The translations under genes were made by a program, and so were the position numbers. The notes beneath the pieces are model-generated. The model was given only the letters and a program-made list of their open reading frames with translations. It did not search any database and was not told where the DNA came from. Source: Gillisella taibaishanensis (GTDB lineage: Bacteria > Pseudomonadota > Alphaproteobacteria > Rhizobiales > Rhizobiaceae). From it: a stretch of DNA of 64,000 nucleotides. The stretch lies in contig NZ_MKIN01000027.1 of assembly GCF_001938985.1 (NCBI RefSeq), forward strand, positions 1 through 64,000, given 5' to 3'. Shown here piece after piece: positions 1 to 7,946 of the stretch; positions within the stretch are counted from its first letter, which is position 1, and every line of letters starts with the position of its first letter.

Positions 1-79
1 ACGTCTTGCCATGGTCAACGTGGCCGATCGTGCCAATGTTAACGTGCGGCTTGTTGCGCTCAAACTTACTCTTTGCCAT
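1..79 (-). CDS. tuf: Elongation factor Tu, 5' end only
   Basis: The first 26 codons of EF-Tu, cut by the window edge. The translation starts [20 protein letters not shown] and runs into VDHGKT, the start of the P-loop of translational GTPases. An AGGAAG ribosome binding site lies about 8 nt before the ATG. EF-Tu delivers aminoacyl-tRNA to the ribosome. It sits downstream of tRNA-Tyr and tRNA-Gly on the same strand, as in many proteobacterial tRNA-tufB loci. Confidence 0.93.
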
Positions 80-300
80 TTGAATGCTTCCTGTGAACGT
101 AAAAGGTTGACGCGGCGAACCGGTTTAGTGCCGCCGTTTAAGGCTTTCGTAGAGATTGCGCAAGCCATAAATGCGCAAGGCCGGACGTGGGAGCCCCTGG
201 CGTATCCAACGCGCGCTAAAGACGCGTGCCTTCAGCCCGAAACAATTGGCAAATACCAAAAGCCGGCCAGAATGAAGCATATATCTATCAATGAGATAAC

Positions 301-374
301 TGGAGCGGGTAGCGGGAATCGAACCCGCGTATTCAGCTTGGAAGGCTGCTGCTCTACCATTGAGCTATACCCGC
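301..374 (-). tRNA. tRNA-Gly(TCC)
   Basis: Read on the minus strand this gives a full cloverleaf: acceptor GCGGGTA paired with TACCCGC, D arm GCTC/GAGC, T arm GCGGG/CCCGC around TTCGATT, and an encoded CCA end. The anticodon loop CTTCCAA places TCC at 34-36. The outermost anticodon-stem pair (G/A) is mismatched. Confidence 0.95.
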
Positions 375-399
375 GGCGGTTTTAGATCCAGGTGCGAAA

Positions 400-484
400 T
401 GGTGGAGGGAGTTGGATTTGAACCAACGTAGGCTGAGCCAACGGATTTACAGTCCGTCCCCTTTAACCACTCGGGCATCCCTCC
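400..484 (-). tRNA. tRNA-Tyr(GTA)
   Basis: A class II tRNA with a long variable arm. The minus strand starts GGAGGGATGCCCGAGTGG and ends CCCTCC-A-CCA. The anticodon loop CTGTAAA gives GTA, reading tyrosine codons. It lies 25 nt upstream of tRNA-Gly and probably shares its transcript. Confidence 0.95.
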
Positions 485-572
485 AGTATTTCGACCGGAT
501 CAAGCAACCAAGCTTACTAATCCCGAACCCGGCTGAGCTGGTTAAGCTCGGTGCGCCGCGATCCGTGGCGGC

Positions 573-601
573 TATATGACGGGCCAAAACGGAGATGTCA
601 A
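573..601 (-). promoter_or_regulatory. Promoter of the tRNA-Tyr/tRNA-Gly/tuf unit
   Basis: On the minus strand a perfect -35 TTGACA (596-601) is followed after 17 nt by CATATA (573-578). This matches the rhizobial housekeeping pattern CTTGAC-N17-CTATAT. It lies about 90 nt upstream of tRNA-Tyr, and no other gene intervenes. Confidence 0.7.
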
Positions 602-804
602 CACGCGTCCTGTGGAAAATTTCCAAGTTTTTTCACCATCGGCGTGAGTGGCAAAGCCGGTCCTCATATCGCCGCTCATCCGAGAGCTAGTGCGACATCT
701 CATTGTATGCGCGGATCGCTTTGACACTGTGGTCCCTAGTTCTCACGTTGCCTTCCCCCACAGCCGGCTCACAATCTTCATCTAGGTATTTTTTGGTTTT
801 GCCT

Positions 805-850
805 CGGATTTTCCGAAAACCGGTTCCCACTTTTCAGCCCAATGCTCTAT
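805..850. repeat. REP-like rhizobial intergenic element, copy A
   Basis: Contains the core CCGAAAACCGGTTCCCACTT followed by TTC. The same core recurs at 16667-16712 and, diverged, at 10455-10498. This copy is the least well paired of the three and ends about 10 nt before the rlmB start. Confidence 0.6.
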
Positions 851-858
851 AAGGCCGC

Positions 859-1740
859 ATGAGCAAAGATAACCCCACCGATAAGTCCGACCGCGACAGC
901 CATTACGCCACCCTGCGCCGCCAGGTGCGGGATGCGAAGCGTGAGCGCGGCGAAATTCCGACGCCCCAGCCGCAGAAGCGCCGCAAGTCCAATGCAGACT
1001 GGACACCGCCGCCTGTCGCCCCCGATCAGGTCTTCCTCTACGGCCTGCATACAGTGCGGGCAGCCCTCGGCAATCCCGAGCGCAAGCCGATAAAGCTGTC
1101 GCTCACTCAAAATGCACTGGTGCGGCTGGAAATTGGCCCAGTCGAAGCCCTGCCCTTCCCCGTCGAGATCGTCACGCCACAGGATCTCGACAAGCATCTG
1201 GGTCCTGAAGCGATCCATCAAGGCGTGATGCTGGAAACCAAGCCGCTGCCAACGCGCCGGCTCGAGGCCCTGAAGGAAAGCCCGCTGATCCTGGTGCTCG
1301 ATCAGGTCACCGATCCGCACAATGTCGGAGCGATCATGCGTACGGCCGTTGCCTTCGGTGCTGGCGCCGTCATCACCACAATGCGCCATAGCCCGACCGA
1401 ATCAGGTGTGCTGGCCAAATCTGCTTCCGGCGCGCTAGAGCTGATCCCGTACATCCAGATTACCAATCTTTCGGACGCACTGGGCGAATTGCACAAACTC
1501 GGCTTCGTGTCGCTCGGACTTGATTCGGAAGGGCCGGAGGCACTGGAAGACAGCTTCAGCGGCGAGAAGTTAGCATTGGTGCTGGGGTCGGAGGGCAAGG
1601 GCCTTCGTCAGAAGACCCGCGATACCGTGAACGCACTGGCGCGACTGGATATGCCCGGCGAAATCAAGTCGCTGAACGTCTCGAATGCCGCGGCCATCGC
1701 GCTCTATGCCTCGCGCCAATATCTGCTGCGCAAGAGCTAA
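859..1740 (+). CDS. rlmB: 23S rRNA (guanosine-2'-O)-methyltransferase, TrmH/SpoU family
   Basis: A 293-residue SPOUT methyltransferase. Residues about 1-60 are a basic, low-complexity extension. A substrate-binding domain follows (VFLYGLHTVRAAL...) and then the catalytic SpoU domain. The family motifs are present: motif 1 as DPHNVGAIMRTA, motif 2 as LVLGSEGKGLR, and motif 3 as SLNVSNAAAIALY near the C-terminus. RlmB methylates G2251 in the peptidyl-transferase P loop of 23S rRNA. An AAGG box lies 5 nt before the ATG. The tRNA/tuf unit diverges upstream. The exact target nucleotide is inferred from family similarity. Confidence 0.88.
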   Translation: MSKDNPTDKSDRDSHYATLRRQVRDAKRERGEIPTPQPQKRRKSNADWTPPPVAPDQVFLYGLHTVRAALGNPERKPIKLSLTQNALVRLEIGPVEALPFPVEIVTPQDLDKHLGPEAIHQGVMLETKPLPTRRLEALKESPLILVLDQVTDPHNVGAIMRTAVAFGAGAVITTMRHSPTESGVLAKSASGALELIPYIQITNLSDALGELHKLGFVSLGLDSEGPEALEDSFSGEKLALVLGSEGKGLRQKTRDTVNALARLDMPGEIKSLNVSNAAAIALYASRQYLLRKS

Positions 1741-1753
1741 GCTGACATAGTTA

Positions 1754-1777
1754 GTCCCGGCAATCAAAGGCCGGGAC
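1754..1777. terminator. Bidirectional hairpin between convergent genes
   Basis: An 8-bp perfect stem (GTCCCGGC/GCCGGGAC) with an 8-nt loop lies just after rlmB and just after the end of the opposing phnA-like gene. There is no long T run on either side, so terminator function is likely from position but not certain. Confidence 0.5.
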
Positions 1778-1784
1778 CAAACAC

Positions 1785-1997
1785 TCACGCCTTCTTAAGG
1801 AACTCTGTGCGCAGCACCAAGCCCTTGATCTTGGCATGGCGGCAGTCGACCTCATCAGGATTATCGGTGAGATGAATGCCCTTGATGATAGTGCCGCGCT
1901 TTATCGTCTCTGATGTACCCTTGACCTTGAGATCCTTGATAAGAGTGACATTGTCGCCCTCTTGAAGGATGGTCCCGTTTGAATCCCTGACGTCCAT
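1785..1997 (-). CDS. PhnA-type C-terminal domain protein
   Basis: A 70-residue protein beginning MDVRDSNGTILQEGDNVTLI. It matches the C-terminal SH3-like domain of the PhnA/YjdM family, with the DSNG...L.DGD.V and VKG..ETIKRGT..K patterns. The zinc-ribbon N-terminal half of full-length PhnA is absent, so this is the single-domain form. Despite the old 'alkylphosphonate' name, no phosphonate role follows from the sequence. GGAGA lies about 7 nt before the chosen ATG. An upstream in-frame extension lacks a good binding site and overlaps the divergent promoter area. Confidence 0.75.
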   Translation of the reverse strand: MDVRDSNGTILQEGDNVTLIKDLKVKGTSETIKRGTIIKGIHLTDNPDEVDCRHAKIKGLVLRTEFLKKA

Positions 1998-2141
1998 TAC
2001 CGTTCTCCATTTCGATAAATGGCGCTTATCTCTCCAAAGGACACGAGTCCAGCGGCCACGCTGTCGCGGGATGAGAGAAAAGTCGGAACCAATCCGGCAG
2101 GCATCGGTTTCTCTCAAGACAACAGTCAAAGGAGGATGATC

Positions 2142-2333
2142 ATGCCAACGACAATCCCCGAAAAGCCCGAGGACACGACGCGAGGCCCGCAGGGCACGCC
2201 GGGCATTCCCGACCGCTCTCAGGACGGGGCCATCAAGCCACCCATCCAGGATGGAGACGACACAAAAAATCCGAACGATCCGGTGCCGACCCCACCGCTA
2301 CTGCCGATTGGCGATCCTGCCGGCATGGCATGA
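2142..2333 (+). CDS. Small proline-rich hypothetical protein
   Basis: A 63-residue protein that is very rich in proline, aspartate and glycine and has no hydrophobic segment. It probably stays disordered in the cytoplasm. An AAAGGAGG binding site lies 6 nt before the ATG, and a strong terminator follows the stop, so it looks like a complete one-gene unit. I do not recognise a family with known function. Confidence 0.6.
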   Translation: MPTTIPEKPEDTTRGPQGTPGIPDRSQDGAIKPPIQDGDDTKNPNDPVPTPPLLPIGDPAGMA

Positions 2334-2354
2334 TCGTAAATACCACGACAAAAG

Positions 2355-2386
2355 ATCCCCGGCACATGAGCGCCGGGGATTTGTTT
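2355..2386 (+). terminator. Rho-independent terminator
   Basis: A 9-bp stem ATCCCCGGC/GCCGGGGAT (2355-2363 with 2372-2380) followed by TTGTTT, 22 nt after the proline-rich gene. Confidence 0.8.
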
Positions 2387-2505
2387 AGGGATGACGCGCG
2401 TGTGGACAAGCTCGCTTTTCCGATGACTCGTAACCATGCCGCAAGCTTTACGTGGAATAAATGCCGCCGATCATGCTTCAAACGAAGCGCATGAGGGAGG
2501 CCTTG

Positions 2506-2658
2506 ATGAGCGATAACGTCATAAAATTCCGCAAACCCGCACCACCGCCAAAACAGCCCCGGCCCGGCCTTCGCAAGCTGGTGATCGGCCTCTGTGTGGT
2601 CGCTGCGTTCGGGCTGGTTTGGGCTTACTTCGCTTTTGTGGCGCCGGGTGGACTGTAA
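2506..2658 (+). CDS. Small single-pass membrane protein
   Basis: A 50-residue protein starting MSDNVIKFRKP, with a proline/lysine-rich cytoplasmic head and one transmembrane helix (roughly residues 24-44, VIGLCVVAAFGLVWAYFAFV). GGGAGG lies 5 nt before the ATG. A longer in-frame start at 2461 lacks a binding site. Similar short proteins with a VIKFRKP head occur in rhizobial genomes to my knowledge, but the function is unknown. Confidence 0.6.
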   Translation: MSDNVIKFRKPAPPPKQPRPGLRKLVIGLCVVAAFGLVWAYFAFVAPGGL

Positions 2659-2696
2659 CGAGCAACTTTTTACGGGGGCAGCAGCATCTGCTGTTA

Positions 2697-2720
2697 CATA
2701 TCTGCATAACGTCAGATATG
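2697..2720. terminator. Hairpin between convergent genes
   Basis: A perfect 8-bp inverted repeat CATATCTG/CAGATATG with an 8-nt loop, preceded by a second small hairpin CAGCAG-cat-CTGCTG. There is no T run. It lies between the 50-residue gene and the converging secreted-protein gene. Confidence 0.35.
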
Positions 2721-2854
2721 TCTGGAACCGCACCTCGTTAAATTAGATAATGACGACCATCTGGCGCGCTCCAATGGGACGAGATGCCATTTTGGTCGGC
2801 TTAGTTCTCAAAGCTTCTTTCTTACCAGGCATTTTTTTGTTCGGTCAGTCTCTC

Positions 2855-3832
2855 TCAATAACCCTGCTTGATTTCGATGCTACGTGCGACATCGTCGAAC
2901 GCGGGTTTAAGCGTATCAAATTGGTCCTGGTCCGCTATAGCGGTCACGACGACACTGCGACCACTTGGCGCGATAGCAAGATACATCGCGAACTTTTTCG
3001 GTCGCGGAGGACCACCGACCTCTCCGTCATATGCACCGCTTAGGACAATCCCGGCAATTCCAGCGACAGTTGATTTCTCCCTGGCGTCAACATGCGCATT
3101 CACGTAGCGGCGCGGATCTACCAAATGGCTCTCGGCCACTTGTTCAAGAGTCTGCAGGTTGGCAACAGGCTGGACCTCATAGCTCACTATGATCCACGGC
3201 TGGATGTTTTCCGGATCAACATCTTTAGGACCAATGGTCATGCCAATGGAAGCACCACCATGAGCCGGGCCGAATCGAAAAGGAGCGACAAGCTTGAGGT
3301 CAAACGGCAATGCCGCGATCTGCTCCTCCAAGCTCACAGGCCCTCCCGCTCGCACGGACATCATCATTTTTTTCACAGCGGCTTCACTGTCTTTTGCGCT
3401 TAGAGATTGTGCGGTGACCAGAACCGTCTGCTGACCCTTGAAAAGTGCGGCCCACTTGGAGAAAGGGCCTTGCCTTCCCGTCAGCAACAGAAACTTTTCG
3501 CCGTTGTCGGCAGTCATTTCTTCAACTTGCTGCAGATCAATGTCCTCCTCAGCCAGAAGAGGTGCCAGTTCTTTTACAGGATTTTTTGCCGCCTGCATAA
3601 ACTGCTCATAAACCTCAGGAGCAAGTTCATCCACCATGATGGCATCGCCATCATCGCCAATGAGACCCGCAAAACCAGCCGACGACTTCAGACCGTCCAT
3701 TGGCACCAGGGAAACGCTGGTTCCTGGAATCCGTTGGAGATCATTCGCCATAACCGAAAAGGAGCACGCCAATAGCGCAATCGAAGCGATTACCAATGAT
3801 GAAAAAAGAGTTTGGCGAGCGCAGATTTTCAT
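2855..3832 (-). CDS. Secreted or lipoprotein-like hypothetical protein
   Basis: 325 residues starting MKICARQTLF. The N-terminus is a signal peptide with a hydrophobic core. It may be cut at VMA/ND by signal peptidase I. Alternatively it may be a lipoprotein, because LLAC at about residues 20-23 resembles a lipobox. The rest is soluble with alternating strands and helices, and I recognise no catalytic motif. An AAGGGA site precedes the chosen ATG; a longer start adds 15 residues without a signal. It stands alone between a convergent small gene and tRNA-Thr. Confidence 0.6.
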   Translation of the reverse strand: MKICARQTLFSSLVIASIALLACSFSVMANDLQRIPGTSVSLVPMDGLKSSAGFAGLIGDDGDAIMVDELAPEVYEQFMQAAKNPVKELAPLLAEEDIDLQQVEEMTADNGEKFLLLTGRQGPFSKWAALFKGQQTVLVTAQSLSAKDSEAAVKKMMMSVRAGGPVSLEEQIAALPFDLKLVAPFRFGPAHGGASIGMTIGPKDVDPENIQPWIIVSYEVQPVANLQTLEQVAESHLVDPRRYVNAHVDAREKSTVAGIAGIVLSGAYDGEVGGPPRPKKFAMYLAIAPSGRSVVVTAIADQDQFDTLKPAFDDVARSIEIKQGY

Positions 3833-4056
3833 TGGAAAATCCCTTTCAAGCGTTCCAAGAACGACACCTGCATACAAAGGGATCGGGACAAAAAGTTCGA
3901 AATACCGGCTTTAAAAGCCCGATACCCGTTTCTAGGACAAACCTAGGTGTCTGCTGATAATCCTGCCGAAATTCCCTGGACCAACAGGGTTACCGACTCC
4001 CATAAAATGGAGCCAACGTCAAACAATCATCACTCTATCGACATGTCGAGAAAAAT

Positions 4057-4131
<75 letters not shown>

Positions 4132-4315
4132 AATGGCGTCTGACTACCAGATTTTCCGTCGCTGTAAAGCAAAAAAGCCAAGAAAGCACTGCATTCGTTT
4201 CTACACGAAGGATCGGATGAAGGCTTGGCCATGGCAACGGCTTAAACAGCGAAAAGCCTTGGCGTGGGGCGGGTTTATCATGTACGAAGTAGGCCTCTTC
4301 AACAGGTTCTTTTGC

Positions 4316-5089
4316 ATGGCGCGCTCCTTTCGGTCGCTTTCCTTTGTCGCAACAAATACGCCGGAGGCGCTCGCATCCCGTGAAGAGCTGATTCGCACTT
4401 ACGGCTATACCCCGCCGGAAGAGGCTGATGTGCTTGTCGTGCTCGGCGGTGACGGCTTCATGTTGCAGAACCTGCATGACACGATGAATTCCGGCCGGCT
4501 GATTTATGGCATGAACCGCGGTAGCGTCGGCTTTTTGATGAACGATTACCGGGTGGACGACCTGCCGGAGCGAATCGCCATTGCGACCGAGAACGATTTT
4601 CATCCTTTGAAGATGACCGCCTATGGCGAAGACGGCAGCGAAACCATAGCGCTTGCCATCAACGAAGTTTCACTGCTGCGGCAATCCTATCAGGCGGCGA
4701 AACTGCGGGTTCTGATCGACGGTCACGAACGGCTCGACGAGTTGATCTGCGACGGATTAATGGTGGCGACGCCTGTCGGCTCGACCGCCTACAATCTCTC
4801 TGCCCACGGACCGATCCTGCCGCTCGACGCGCCGCTTCTGGCGCTGACGCCCGTCTGCCCCTTCCGGCCACGCCGTTGGCGCGGGGCGCTGCTGCCCGAT
4901 CGGGTCAAGGTGTCTGTCGAAATCCTCGAAGAGCGCAAGCGGCCGGTCAACGCCGTCGCCGACAATATCGAGGTAAAGTCGGTGCTCAAGGTCGAGATCG
5001 AGCAAGCCAAAGACATCACAGCCCGCATTCTCTCGGATCCGGATCACTCCTGGTCGGAGCGAATCCTGGCCGAGCAATTCGCCAATTGA
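4316..5089 (+). CDS. nadK: NAD kinase
   Basis: 257 residues. NAD kinase phosphorylates NAD at the 2'-hydroxyl of the adenosine ribose to make NADP. The signature GGDG is at residues 44-47, followed by the family segments GMNRGSVGFLMN, INEVSLLR and CDGLMVATPVGSTAYNLSAHGPILP. The start MARSFRSLSF was chosen because alphaproteobacterial NAD kinases begin this way. The frame stays open upstream, and the binding site before this ATG is weak. tRNA-Thr diverges upstream; a secreted protein follows after 28 nt and may be co-transcribed. Confidence 0.9.
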   Translation: MARSFRSLSFVATNTPEALASREELIRTYGYTPPEEADVLVVLGGDGFMLQNLHDTMNSGRLIYGMNRGSVGFLMNDYRVDDLPERIAIATENDFHPLKMTAYGEDGSETIALAINEVSLLRQSYQAAKLRVLIDGHERLDELICDGLMVATPVGSTAYNLSAHGPILPLDAPLLALTPVCPFRPRRWRGALLPDRVKVSVEILEERKRPVNAVADNIEVKSVLKVEIEQAKDITARILSDPDHSWSERILAEQFAN

Positions 5090-5117
5090 CGATGATCCGC
5101 TGGAGGACGACAGCGCG

Positions 5118-5651
5118 ATGAGAAAAAATCAGGCCTATCCGAGCGCTTACCGTCGTCTCACTTCAGCGCTTTTGTTGAGCGCCTGGGTGCTGAATGCAGC
5201 CCCTTCTATTGCCGGCGAGATCAATGTCATTCCTGCGACACTGACCTTCTTGATCAGTGGTGGCTATTGGGAAGATCCGGGCGCGGTGGCCAGCAACGGT
5301 ATCGTCAAGAGCCCAACGGTCATTGACGATGCGAAAGATGGGCTGCGGCGCGGCTACTACCGGCTCTATGCTCTGCGCCAGCCCGACCGCACGGCGAAAG
5401 TCTATCTCAGCCAGGTCGCCACGTCGGATAAAGGGCTTGAGATCATCGATTCGGTGGAGTTGCAGGAAATCTCCGATTTGCACGCCTACGTCACCGACAT
5501 CAGGAGTGAAGACCCATCCGGCGTTAACAGAGGCTTCGGCCTTTCGGCCACCGTCTATCTCAAGCGCGACCCACGCTCCAATGACCCCGAAAGCTGGTCG
5601 GTTGTCGTCGATGAGTTCGGCGATATCAGGGTCGAGCCGGAAAGCCATTGA
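5118..5651 (+). CDS. Secreted hypothetical protein
   Basis: 177 residues with a clear signal peptide (basic start MRKNQAYPSAYRR, hydrophobic core, cleavage near SIAG/E). The mature part looks like a small beta-rich periplasmic protein with segments GYYRLYALRQPDR and VYLSQVATSDKGLEIIDS. No catalytic motif is visible. It starts 28 nt after nadK and is probably in the same transcript. I do not recognise the family by name. Confidence 0.6.
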   Translation: MRKNQAYPSAYRRLTSALLLSAWVLNAAPSIAGEINVIPATLTFLISGGYWEDPGAVASNGIVKSPTVIDDAKDGLRRGYYRLYALRQPDRTAKVYLSQVATSDKGLEIIDSVELQEISDLHAYVTDIRSEDPSGVNRGFGLSATVYLKRDPRSNDPESWSVVVDEFGDIRVEPESH

Positions 5652-5684
5652 TGAGACCTCGTCAGGCACCGGTTGAAGCTTGCA

Positions 5685-6557
5685 TCACACGTGGGAAATC
5701 GCTTGCTTGAACCCGTTCAAGCGGCCGACGATCAACTCCGCGTAGTCATCGAGGCCGATTTGCCGGTCTTCCACCTTCGTCAGCCCGCGAGAGACGGGCA
5801 CCAGCAGATCACCGGGAAGCGCGCCTCGCAGGGCGTGGATGGCGCGCGGATCGCCGCCCTGAGCGCCCAGCCCCGGAGCAAGGATAATCGAGTGCGGCAT
5901 GAATTGCCGAAGGCGGCGACCTTCCTCGGGAACGGTCGCACCAATCACCGCGCCGATTGGCCCGAGCTCGCCCGCCTTGCCTGAGGCAAAGCCGCCGATC
6001 AGCCCGGCCAGCCGGTCGGAAATCAGCTGATTGCCGGTCATTTTGTCCTGAAGCCAGCCGGCGCCGGGATTTGAGGTGCGGCAGAGCACGAAGAGGCCTT
6101 TGCCATAGGTGCTCGCCGCCTCGACGAAGGGCGTCAGCGTATCCGGCCCCATTAGAGGATTGACGGTCAGGCAATCAGCTTCGAAATCACCGCTGCCGCC
6201 ATCGCGTTCCGGCACCAAATAGGCTTTGGCATAAGCTGATGCCGTTGCACCGATATCGCCACGCTTGGCGTCAAGAATCACGCCCATACCAGCCGCCCTC
6301 GCCTGCTGCATTGCCAAGGATAGGGCCTGCAAGCCAGCGAGCCCACAGGCTTCGAAATAAGCCGTTTGGAATTTGACGAAGCCGACATGGCCAGTGATCG
6401 TCTCGAGGACGAAAGATACGTAATCGCCGATCCAATCACCTTGCCCGTCGCCCCGCGCGAAAGCTTCGGGAATGTCGGCGAGTGACGGATCGATGCCTGC
6501 GACCAATTCGCCATACCGGTCGACATTATCGGTCACGATATCCACCCATGCCACCAT
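5685..6557 (-). CDS. pyrF: Orotidine 5'-phosphate decarboxylase, type 2
   Basis: 290 residues. It converts OMP to UMP, the last step of de novo pyrimidine synthesis. The catalytic tetrad region reads ILDAKRGDIG (Asp96, Lys98, Asp101). This is the type 2 pattern D-x-K-R-x-D-I, distinct from the D-x-K-x-x-D-I-P-N of the 230-residue type 1 enzymes. Other family segments are VGFVKFQTAYFEACG, LTVNPLMGPDTL and ILAPGLGAQGGD. AAGGGAC lies about 8 nt before the start. It is a single-gene unit behind the prfB terminator. Confidence 0.88.
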   Translation of the reverse strand: MVAWVDIVTDNVDRYGELVAGIDPSLADIPEAFARGDGQGDWIGDYVSFVLETITGHVGFVKFQTAYFEACGLAGLQALSLAMQQARAAGMGVILDAKRGDIGATASAYAKAYLVPERDGGSGDFEADCLTVNPLMGPDTLTPFVEAASTYGKGLFVLCRTSNPGAGWLQDKMTGNQLISDRLAGLIGGFASGKAGELGPIGAVIGATVPEEGRRLRQFMPHSIILAPGLGAQGGDPRAIHALRGALPGDLLVPVSRGLTKVEDRQIGLDDYAELIVGRLNGFKQAISHV

Positions 6558-6616
6558 GTCTTCGTCCCTTCGTTCAATCCGTTATCCAGTGGTCGTCAGC
6601 ATCTGGAGCAGCGCAT

Positions 6617-6650
6617 AAAAAAACCGCCTGCGACAGGCTCGCAGGCGGTT
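6617..6650 (-). terminator. Rho-independent terminator of prfB
   Basis: On the minus strand, a perfect 12-bp stem AACCGCCTGCGA/TCGCAGGCGGTT with a 5-nt loop runs into a T tract. It follows the prfB stop by about 57 nt and precedes pyrF. Confidence 0.88.
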
Positions 6651-6707
6651 CATGACTTCCAAATCCGCAGCATGTCCATTTGGAGATGGGCTGCGATGGT
6701 CGTTCCA

Positions 6708-7836
6708 TCAGTCGATATCCGAAACCAGATCAGCCTTGCCGCTGATTCGATGCGCCAGCGCCGCTTCCATGAAAGGGCTGACGTCGCCGTTCAGGACGTC
6801 GTCAGGCGCCGTGCTTTCGACGCCGGTGCGCAGGTCCTTAACCAGCTGATAGGGCTGCAGCACGTAGGAGCGGATCTGATGGCCCCAACCGATTTCGGTC
6901 TTGGAAGCTGCTTCGGCATTGGCCGCTTCTTCCCGCTTCTTCAGCTCGACTTCGTAGAGACGCGCACGCAGCATTTCCCAAGCCTTGGCCTTGTTCTTGT
7001 GCTGCGACCGTTCCTGCTGACACGATACCGCAATCCCGGTTGGGATGTGGGTGATACGCACCGCCGAGTCCGTCGTGTTGACGTGCTGACCGCCTGCGCC
7101 CGAGGACCGGTAGGTATCGATGCGGCAGTCACTTTCGTTGATGTCGATCTGAATCGAATCATCGACGACGGGATAGACCCAGATCGAGGAAAACGACGTA
7201 TGGCGCCGGGCATTGCTGTCATAGGGCGAAATGCGCACCAGACGATGCACGCCCGATTCGGTTTTCATCCAGCCATAGGCATTGTGCCCCTTGATCAGGA
7301 TGGTCGCCGATTTGATGCCGGCTTCTTCGCCGTCATGGACTTCAAGCAACTCGACCTTGAAGCCACTGCGCTCGGCCCAGCGGGTATACATGCGCAACAG
7401 CATGTTGGCCCAGTCCTGGCTCTCCGTGCCGCCGGCGCCTGAATGGACTTCGACATAGGTGTCGTTGCCATCGGCTTCGCCAGACAGCATGGCCTCGACC
7501 TGCAGTTTGCCGGATTCGGTTTTCAGGGCTTTGAGGCCGTCCTCGGCCTCCTTGACGATGCTCTCGTCGCCCTCTTCCTCGCCCATCTCGATCAGCTCGA
7601 TATTGTCCTGCATCTGCTGTTCGAGGCGGCGTACGCCGGCAATGCTGTCTTCCAGCTGCTGGCGCTCGCGCATCAGCTTCTGGGCCTCATTGGCGTCGTT
7701 CCAGAGGTTCGGGTCCTCTGCCTTGTTGTTCAACCAGTCCAGTCGTCTCAGCGCCTGATCCCAGTCAAAGATGCCTCCTCAGCAGGCTTATGGCCTGCTT
7801 GATTTCGTCGACGACATTTTCGATTTCGTTACGCAT
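6708..7836 (-). CDS. prfB: Peptide chain release factor 2 with programmed +1 frameshift
   Basis: RF2 releases nascent chains at UGA and UAA stops. Translation starts at 7836 with MRNEIENVVDEIKQAISLLR, meets an in-frame TGA at codon 24 (7765-7767), and continues in the +1 frame as DWDQALRRLDWLNNK. Including the shift, the product is 375 residues. The GGQ motif that enters the peptidyl-transferase centre is present (SSGAGGQHVNTT). The stop-recognition tripeptide reads SPY (RISPYDSNARRHTSF) instead of the SPF of E. coli RF2; I believe this variant is common in alphaproteobacteria. Hairpin terminators bound the gene on both sides. Confidence 0.95.
7764..7779 (-). promoter_or_regulatory. prfB programmed +1 frameshift site
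   Basis: The minus strand reads AGGAGG-CAT-CTT-TGA-C. The internal Shine-Dalgarno AGGAGG (7774-7779) sits at the standard distance from the CTT-TGA-C slip site (7764-7770), as in E. coli AGGGGG-TAT-CTTTGAC. Slow reading of TGA when RF2 is scarce favours the shift, which gives autoregulation. Confidence 0.95.
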
Positions 7837-7895
7837 TGGTGCTTCTCGGGTCCTTCTCGGAAACCTGTCTTTTTAGATTGTGTCCGGTGCATAAA

Positions 7896-7931
7896 GGCCG
7901 CCGTCCCGGAAGTAAAGCCAGGACGGCGGCC
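7896..7931 (-). terminator. Hairpin terminator of mrcA
   Basis: A perfect 11-bp stem GGCCGCCGTCC/GGACGGCGGCC with a 14-nt loop, 16 nt past the mrcA stop on the minus strand and followed there by TTTAT. It separates mrcA from prfB. Confidence 0.8.
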
Positions 7932-7946
7932 AATAAAGAGATGCGA

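Noticed and set aside
6708..7836. prfB as a pseudogene because of an in-frame TGA
   Set aside because: The TGA lies in a perfect programmed frameshift site, so the gene is intact.
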